Assembly (NCBI GenBank): GCA_023091735.1
Contig: JALKBU010001474.1
Location: 1 to 10,594, forward strand
DNA: 10,594 nt
Direction: 5' to 3'
Origin: Trichomonas tenax
Lineage: Eukaryota; Parabasalia; Trichomonadida; Trichomonadidae
Shown here: piece after piece, positions 5,901 to 10,594 of the stretch
Position numbering within the stretch: the first letter of the stretch is position 1
How the letters are laid out: every line of letters begins with the position of its first letter
Position numbers and translations under genes: made by a program
The notes under the pieces: model-generated
Told to the model about the DNA's origin: nothing
What the model saw: only the letters and a program-made list of their open reading frames with translations
Database searches by the model: none

Positions 5901-8738
5901 AGTATGAACAATTTCGCTGCCGTTTGTACTGTGTTTGGTGATATAAAGTTAATAGAAATGCAGCAGGATGCGCAGGAATTCTTAACAGGAATACTCAACA
6001 AAATCAAAGGGTCAAATGATATATTCGGATTCACTACAGTGAACACATACAGTCAAAAGATCACAGGACACAAAGTAAAAGATATAGAAGAATCTTCGAT
6101 AATGCTTGAATTAATGGTCGATGGATATAAGAACTTTGAAGAAAGCATTGCTGCAATTAAACATCCAGAGATAATCAAAAATTATCATTACGGTGGTCAA
6201 GTTATTGATGTCATCAAGAAAACTTCAGTCAATAAATTGAACAAAAACTTGATATGCCATTTACAACGCTTCAAATATGTTGATGGCGAGCAAGAAAAAA
6301 TATCAACCAAATACGAATTCCCTCTTGAGTTTAATTCCAACATCATTGATCCAAATTCTAATTTGAGGTATAAACTTCACGGCATTATTGCTCATTCTGG
6401 ATTTGCTTTCGGAGGACACTACGTTTCTTATGTGAGAACAAAAGATCTCGGATGGTTCTTCTTGGATGATTCTGCGACAGTTCCTATTTCAGACAGTGAG
6501 TTATTCTCGAGTGTCTATGGAGGAAACAAAGATTTCACAACAAAATGCGCTTACATTCTGTTCTACAGCACTGATGATTTCAGATCTGTTGCTGAGAACG
6601 TTGAACAACATCAGAACAATGACGTTTTCTTGTCAAAGGAGTTCACAGATTTCGCAATGATGCAAACAAACGATCAATTCCTTCTTAGCTATATCTTTAA
6701 GATATTCCTTCATGGAAAGTTTGTTGATCTCGCAAACACCATCGAAAATAGGCTCAAATCAGTGGATATCAACTTCCTTGCAAAATTCGTTTGTGATAAT
6801 GTTCCGGAATTAATTAAAACGATCAACGGATCAACTCAAGAAAAAATCGTCAACATTGCTTCGAAGATATTAAATCTTGCCACAAGCGCAAAAGTTAAAG
6901 ATGCACAGGTTAAAGTGAAAATAGCCAAGAAAATCTTCCGTGCTATCGATATCTCGAATTGGCGCGCAATCAATCCTTTGGCAACTTCTCTAAGGAACTT
7001 CATCCAAGAAAATAGAAATCTTTGCAACCAATATCAAGAGTGGCACAATGGAATCAAGAGAATAATGAATTCGCTCAAAGAATCAGACAGGATTCCTAAA
7101 AGCCAAAGGTTCGATTATTCCGTGCTTGAGAGTATTGTCGATCAAACAAAGGTGTTCTCAGTTAGGACAAAGTCTCAAGCACAAGAATTCGAAAAAAGCT
7201 TACAGAACAATCAAGTCAATCTCGATGAAATCATGGGACAGCGTAAGAGTATCGATTCCTTCTTAAACTTTTTCGATATAATGGTGATGAGTCCTTGCTT
7301 TAATCAAAAAACAATCGGAAGTGGTATAAAGATTTTGAGATGGCTTGGCCAATATTATCCACAAGATGTGATTCAGCTTACGCTGGAGTATCTTACGGAT
7401 TTCGAAGGAAATGTCAGACTCTTCAACAAATGTCCTTCTGCACACGAAGGATCTTATTTATATCAAGTTTTAGAAGAAATTGCCTGTATTCTTCAAAAGA
7501 ATCCAAAAATTTTGGATGATGATAGCTTTGATTTAATCGCAAAATTAGTCAATTTCACAATAAAAAATGAACTTCCGGATAAAGAAGAGAATGATTTAAG
7601 TCAAGAAGAGTTCCCACAAAGATACATTTCGCCACTGTATTTGATGATAATGATATTATTGATGCTTGATTCTCATTATTGGAAACCAAAAACTATCAAT
7701 GTTGACAATAGAAATAAAATGGAAGAAATTTATTTCGATCCATTACAGGCGCTTGACTTTACACTTTGGTGCTTCTCATTCTATGAGCCAAATGATAGAA
7801 GATTAGTTTCTCTATTAAAAGCAATCTTAAATTCCATGATTGATCACAAAATCGATCTCGCTCCTGCTTTACTTTCAGATACAGCCAAAAAGTGCTTAAC
7901 ATCCACATTGCAAAGTGATAAGCAAATGCAAGAATCGTTCGAAAAGATATTGCTCACTTACAAATTTCCACAGCTTCTACCGAAATACATACATGCGTTT
8001 ATTCTTCTTGATAGAAAAGATATTGTTCAAGCGTTTCTTAATGAAGACAGACCAAATGTTCTTGATGAGTTCACGCAAACTGTTATAACGCTTGGAGAAA
8101 AGCAAAATAGATCGTACTTTTATAAATTGCTGCAATTTTTCTACAAACTGATTCCAAACGAAAAGTTTAATTTCCAAAATATCATCAATTTGTTCCTCAG
8201 GACGGCGGATGTTCAAACACAAACATTCCAAAATGATAAATATGGAAAAGAGTTTTTGGATGTTTGCACGGAATACTTCGAATACCACACATTGCCACAA
8301 GTTGACGATTTTCTTGTGAAAGTGTTTGAATATTACATCAAATTCAAACCACCAAGAATTATTGCAGATCTTTTCTACAATGTGTTTAAATCTCATTACT
8401 ATTGCAAAGGAATAACATATGCAAAAATTGCCGACGTATTGGCGAAAAATACGTCAAATATCAAAAAGAATATTGTTGAAAATTGCAAAATATTAATGAA
8501 TCATGACATTCCGGCGACTTTGTTTGGTAAAAAGAATCATGGATTTGATGAAATTTGTGAATATATCAAAGACGATGAAAAGGATCCCAACAATGAATAT
8601 GGAGACATCACTGCTGATTTGTTGTACATGTGCAAGCTCATCGAACAGTATCCTGAACTCAAGGAAGAAGTAGATTTAACGAAAGACGATATCCAACCTG
8701 AGTTCATCACTGATTATATAACACAAACTTTGTTTTAA
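2931..8738 (+). CDS. Ubiquitin-specific protease (peptidase family C19), large USP9X/USP34-like architecture
   Basis: This intact 1935-codon gene encodes a cysteine deubiquitinase that removes ubiquitin from proteins, probably in the cytosol or nucleus (no signal peptide or membrane span seen). Residues 1-475 look like helical repeats. Two ubiquitin-like segments lie at about 478-547 and 557-627, followed by an acidic linker (631-638, D/E only). The catalytic core spans about 930-1215: Cys box GLNNLCNTCY with nucleophile Cys943, QQDAQEF at 1011-1017, ICHLQRFKY near 1108-1116, His box GGHYVSYV with His1163, and Asp1179 in WFFLDD. Residues 1216-1935 are again helical. The usual zinc-finger CxxC pairs of the core are absent. 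The usual Gly of NLGNTC is Cys940. The start is fixed by an in-frame TAG at 2925-2927. No initiator motif is visible just upstream, which is odd for a trichomonad gene. The assignment to a USP is firm; the exact subfamily is not. Confidence 0.93.
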   Translation: MNFFCLRANPKSNFKEWAKEFTVAAKENKGLYNFDNDLSPDFDNILFANEDHREAKEYFIETQMSSIINSLLGLKKGASNLVPSILGKFTGMIHSFLLNGRYESMESFLPLFDSTKPYYSDNSHKYKKNMCDFADNHLILIASMIPEIGEPNKNRFFKFILQVMIKLSKCVDYDLLADAETMISNELLLILPKVSIELLDLIIEYAKCSKNDLASTLITQIYDMTKQDPAHASNYTPQMLIIHSKGFTFEKTSLMNDIVAGLYPEDFVKSISPVISGIIDSLNIDQILGCIDQFDEEIQSKMIETIGRKSNYKDQNENLKLIQKIFDLYQNNSDQIPWQMLLDIVESSGDKISAEVCTVIAEQILKSQSIQNKIVGTIFATLITKVSCKIDQRNLLFITYFQNILASGPRLQNYQKDSFLAFFRLTYNKKHTIEVLCSYYDRNKELVEALILDVINDTQPYVAGLQKSISDIRPKLEKIHVQSIYGNREIKINKKWSIDELYEYFSALEGQAKFNFVLLQNNVPINDKISVSNLNIERSNLLTIQYKTETIVPKIAVNIELRIGNSKDSKIISVPSSIKILDLQKVITINCNLKKNCTFKYNNKNISNYMSLQDLAMDKTDTIIVTDESNEDEEEEEELIPYDFLMNLIRHSPNSKILMDINPPKAIRERFQYMEQFVDDLKKEDQSLFSYYIFALEQFEPLRIKDFLEKGGYEVIVDKIIDGLNLTPLLTNILMQSLDCEYHLNEFVTALFSDRPAEASNMLEFLYKSHSLIDKIQIPDPTNLKIFLDRANDKDIERVIGAIQQNPKFYDTLLKYCREDMKGFYKLFELLCSPESTFKDLMSFISIPRSNKAKIMNQLDSMRLSDDNKDDLYQAMLDQPAATQIRMLSILKSYVIPDHLVDLILKKFEDVNFEKFNIEKFDGNSAGSNNEFIVGLNNLCNTCYVNATIQQLFFCTRFLEYILAQEYDNPELRELRNVFVQLNAKKEMKYSMNNFAAVCTVFGDIKLIEMQQDAQEFLTGILNKIKGSNDIFGFTTVNTYSQKITGHKVKDIEESSIMLELMVDGYKNFEESIAAIKHPEIIKNYHYGGQVIDVIKKTSVNKLNKNLICHLQRFKYVDGEQEKISTKYEFPLEFNSNIIDPNSNLRYKLHGIIAHSGFAFGGHYVSYVRTKDLGWFFLDDSATVPISDSELFSSVYGGNKDFTTKCAYILFYSTDDFRSVAENVEQHQNNDVFLSKEFTDFAMMQTNDQFLLSYIFKIFLHGKFVDLANTIENRLKSVDINFLAKFVCDNVPELIKTINGSTQEKIVNIASKILNLATSAKVKDAQVKVKIAKKIFRAIDISNWRAINPLATSLRNFIQENRNLCNQYQEWHNGIKRIMNSLKESDRIPKSQRFDYSVLESIVDQTKVFSVRTKSQAQEFEKSLQNNQVNLDEIMGQRKSIDSFLNFFDIMVMSPCFNQKTIGSGIKILRWLGQYYPQDVIQLTLEYLTDFEGNVRLFNKCPSAHEGSYLYQVLEEIACILQKNPKILDDDSFDLIAKLVNFTIKNELPDKEENDLSQEEFPQRYISPLYLMIMILLMLDSHYWKPKTINVDNRNKMEEIYFDPLQALDFTLWCFSFYEPNDRRLVSLLKAILNSMIDHKIDLAPALLSDTAKKCLTSTLQSDKQMQESFEKILLTYKFPQLLPKYIHAFILLDRKDIVQAFLNEDRPNVLDEFTQTVITLGEKQNRSYFYKLLQFFYKLIPNEKFNFQNIINLFLRTADVQTQTFQNDKYGKEFLDVCTEYFEYHTLPQVDDFLVKVFEYYIKFKPPRIIADLFYNVFKSHYYCKGITYAKIADVLAKNTSNIKKNIVENCKILMNHDIPATLFGKKNHGFDEICEYIKDDEKDPNNEYGDITADLLYMCKLIEQYPELKEEVDLTKDDIQPEFITDYITQTLF

Positions 8739-8744
8739 AATAAA
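8736..8744 (+). terminator. Trichomonad-type TAAA cleavage/polyadenylation motif overlapping the protease stop
   Basis: The stop codon TAA (8736-8738) is followed by A, giving TAAA at 8736-8739, and a second TAAA lies at 8741-8744. In Trichomonas vaginalis a UAAA signal often includes the stop codon, and 3' untranslated regions are very short. That fits the 24-bp gap to the convergent pseudogene. The short motif is common in AT-rich DNA, so the call rests mainly on its position. Confidence 0.5.
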
Positions 8745-8762
8745 CATTTTATTTGCACATAA

Positions 8763-10161
8763 TTAAACAAAAACATCATTTAATGCCATCAGCTGCGAAT
8801 ATATCTCCAATGTGTCTTTTGTGCTTGCAATTAATCTCATTGTTTTGATTTTCGATATCTGGTACATCAATAATCTATTGATGAATGACAGTTTTCGGTT
8901 TTCCATCATCTTTTTGAAAACGATGTTCATATTGTTTGATTCCGATGGGAAATAAGTGACAACTTGCAATAACAAAGCTAAAGTTATTTCCCCGCTTCCT
9001 TTGCTCATTATGTATTCTGTCAATGAGCCATCAATGAAATAATCGCAGTATTCAGCAAGTCTAACAACAATGTACATCATCACTTTGTGTGAATTTTTGC
9101 ATATTTTGAGTTCATCGAAATAATCGAATTTGTTTGCGATTTCCGCTTTGAATGTTAAATTGTTTTTGATCCTTTTAATTCTGAATCTGAAGAAGATATT
9201 TCTGAACAGAAATGAAAGAACACTTGCAATAGAACCAACAACAATCGTATAATCATAAATTAAATCATCAAATAGCAACAAAACGATGATGTAAATGTCC
9301 ATTATTATTGTCACAACACCGAATGAAAAACAGGTTCTGTTCACCCACAAGGTGTAGAATGGGATATAAATAGATCTGTATTATATACTGAAAAAGAAAA
9401 TCAAATGAATGATCAAAATAACAATGAAAATCCAAGGATCGAAGAAAGTAAGAATTGGGGAGATTATGAATGCTACAGAGCCTACAGAGAACCATTGAAT
9501 GATGATGGAACTATCAAACAGTTGAAATGTTAAGTTTGTCAATATAACTGATCTTGATTTCATTAAAAGTCCAATTGTAAGGAAATAAAAAGCTGAAAGA
9601 TACAATATCAGTCCTAAAATGATCTCTGCAACGAATTTAAACGAATATCTCGTCTTTAAACAGTAAATTCCATGACAAATCTCGAAAGATGAAGGAATAA
9701 CATAGACTGGAACAAGTATATCGGGTAGAAAAAACAGATATTATGAGGCATGGACGTGGAATCATTTAGTATTTCTTATGATAAAGGATCATTATTATTA
9801 ACCAAAGAACAGAAACTGATTGAACAACAATTGTCACGTAGAAGTTCTTAATATGATCTCTGCTGGTATCTAATGGGTTCTGAAATCCAAATAACGTTAT
9901 TAAATAAAGATAAAATTTGTAAAATTTGCCTGTACATCGTGCAAAAGCAGGTGTATATATCCAAAGGACTCCAGAATTCATTTGCAATCACATAAATATC
10001 GTGCAAATGCTTGCAAATCATTCAGCAAACATAACAGAATTCAAATTTTGGTCATATAATGGAAATATGTTGTCTACTAAGTGTGCAGATGTTTTTTCTA
10101 TGGTTGTTGACTTCATTGATAGCGATGTGGAGCTCGCACTCGATTTAGAAACGTCATTCAT
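8763..10161 (-). pseudogene. Truncated, decayed multi-pass membrane protein resembling the N-terminus of trichomonad adenylyl/guanylyl cyclases
   Basis: Reading starts at ATG 10161-10159 with a Ser/Thr-rich head (MNDVSKSSASSTSLS) and then LVDNIFPLYD, typical of this trichomonad family as I know it. Frame 1 (10161-9766) carries stops TGA 10020-10018 and TGA 9990-9988 and a segment with LFGFQNPLD. A net frameshift occurs between about 9768 and 9741. Frame 2 (9743-8763) has TAA at 9743-9741 and 9383-9381. It encodes several hydrophobic, membrane-type segments and the conserved-looking stretches VVTYFPSESNNMNIVFKKMM and RLLMYQISKIKTMR. About 465 codons remain, ending at TAA 8765-8763. The PAS and cyclase catalytic parts expected downstream are absent, so no cyclase activity could result. 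Its 3' end abuts the protease 3' end. The membrane-protein pseudogene call is firm; the cyclase-family assignment is from memory of the family and less certain. Confidence 0.75.
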
Positions 10162-10164
10162 TTT

Positions 10165-10172
10165 GAAAATGA
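10165..10172 (-). promoter_or_regulatory. Initiator (Inr)-like core promoter of the cyclase-like pseudogene
   Basis: On the minus strand TCATTTTC starts at 10172. Its first seven bases fit the trichomonad initiator TCAYTWY, with the A at 10170 as the predicted start site, 9 bases before the ATG at 10161. That spacing is typical of Trichomonas vaginalis genes. It supports both the chosen start codon and the organism call, and suggests the dead copy might still be transcribed. Activity itself is inferred. Confidence 0.6.
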
Positions 10173-10381
10173 TTTGTTGTTTTATTTTATTTATTTTGAA
10201 CTTTAAAACTATATCGAAATCTTGTTTTGTATCAAGTTAAATCTATGGCGTCGTGATTTTTGAATATATTAGTTTTGTGAAATATTTTGAACTCGGATTT
10301 TGTTTTATTCCAACGTATTCCATCAATAAACTAATGCAAAGACAGAATACATTGCAATTATATATCCGTTTTTCGATGATA

Positions 10382-10594
10382 TTACATTTTTGAATAGTAG
10401 TATATGTTGGGGGTTTGGTGCCGGGACTGGGACAAAATAGAACAACGTGCTTTTCTGACATGTAACTTATTTTTGACATGTAAAGTCAGGATGTCAAAAT
10501 AAAGGAAAGTGATGTGTTTGCGCGGGAAAAATGGAAAAGTGTCAATAGGTTGAAATGGATTGAACTCAATGTTGGAAGCCAAAGAAGACTTCAT
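10382..10594 (-). other. Unrecognised 70-codon frame reaching the right edge, possibly partial
   Basis: On the minus strand an ATG sits exactly at the window edge (10594-10592) and is followed by 70 sense codons to TAA 10384-10382. The protein begins MKSSLASNIEFNPFQPID and has a His/Lys/Arg-rich C-terminal half. A short internal duplication (LHVKNKLHVRK) comes from the repeated TGACATGTAA DNA motif. No domain, signal peptide or catalytic motif is visible. The frame may start further right. It may be a repeat-derived frame rather than a gene, and the overlap with small repeats argues for caution. Confidence 0.25.
10456..10499. repeat. Short direct repeat plus 9-bp inverted repeat
   Basis: TGACATGTAA occurs twice in the same orientation, at 10456-10465 and 10474-10483. 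The second copy overlaps an inverted repeat: TTTTGACAT (10471-10479) and ATGTCAAAA (10491-10499), separated by 11 bases. It may be a small element end or binding site. It could also be chance in AT-rich DNA, although the combination of both repeat types within 44 bases is unusual. Confidence 0.55.

Larger units (their letters stand above)
10173..10594. other. Right-end region upstream of the pseudogene; no confident gene
   Basis: This 422-base stretch lacks any gene I can name. It contains AT-rich DNA up to about 10400, then a G-rich tract (10409-10431, runs GGGGG, GGG, GGG), short direct and inverted repeats (10456-10499), and an E2F-like GCGCGGGAAA at 10520-10529. A minus-strand frame of 70 codons overlaps its right half and is listed separately. 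GC content rises after about 10400. Confidence 0.5.

Noticed and set aside
9268..9495. A 75-codon minus-strand frame overlapping the cyclase-like pseudogene.
   Set aside because: It is in a different frame from the recognisable membrane-protein pattern, which runs through the region with a single stop.
9926..10240. A 104-codon plus-strand frame.
   Set aside because: It is antisense to the pseudogene N-terminus, which has the Ser-rich head and a well-placed initiator; no domain is seen on the plus strand.
10408..10432. G-quadruplex in the G-rich tract.
   Set aside because: Only three runs of three or more G are present, so a standard four-run motif is not met.
10414..10434. TGGTGCCGGGACTGGGAC as a retrotransposon tRNA primer-binding site or part of a tRNA gene.
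   Set aside because: The opposite strand has no TTCRA T-loop or cloverleaf, and no LTR (TG...CA) or polypurine tract is visible.
1..10594. CRISPR array, bacterial operon, tRNA or rRNA genes.
   Set aside because: No regularly spaced repeats, Shine-Dalgarno-led gene strings, cloverleaf or rRNA signatures were seen.

Overview
The window looks like nuclear DNA of a trichomonad protist, most likely Trichomonas vaginalis or a close relative. This was judged by eye, with no database search. Evidence: AT-rich sequence, an intronless 5.8-kb reading frame, a TAAA motif overlapping the stop of that gene, a trichomonad-type initiator (TCATTTTC) 9 bases upstream of an ATG, and a decayed member of what looks like the large trichomonad multi-pass adenylyl/guanylyl cyclase family.

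Left block (1-2492) is the most AT-rich part. It holds two divergent genes whose start codons are 17 bp apart. The minus-strand gene (333 down to 1) runs off the left edge and is of unknown function. The plus-strand gene (351-2411) has a short collagen-like Gly-X-Y tract, two NHTH phage-tail-type repeats and a C-terminal domain like phage baseplate/tail-fibre proteins. A TAG at 2229-2231 cuts that last domain. The pair could be virion-type genes of a Maverick/Polinton-like element, but no integrase, DNA polymerase B or terminal repeat lies in the window, so the element class is an inference.

Middle spacer (2493-2930) starts with a T-rich tract, then becomes locally GC-rich (about 53% at 2761-2820). 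It carries a perfect 18-bp inverted repeat, several smaller hairpins and a coding-like but interrupted minus-strand frame. It may be a dispersed repeat remnant.

Central block (2931-8738) is one intact gene for a 1935-residue ubiquitin-specific protease (peptidase family C19). It has long helical flanks, two ubiquitin-like segments, an acidic linker, a complete Cys943/His1163/Asp1179 triad and no zinc-binding CxxC pairs. It is the only clearly intact complete gene here.

Right block (8763-10161, minus strand) is a truncated pseudogene matching the N-terminal membrane part of the cyclase-like family. It has four in-frame stops and one net frameshift, yet keeps an initiator-like promoter. It converges on the protease gene with 24 bp between stop codons. 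The last 420 bases hold short repeats, a G-rich tract and an unrecognised 70-codon frame reaching the right edge.

The genes do not form a pathway. The window reads as a host housekeeping gene between mobile-element-like DNA on the left and a decayed duplicate on the right.
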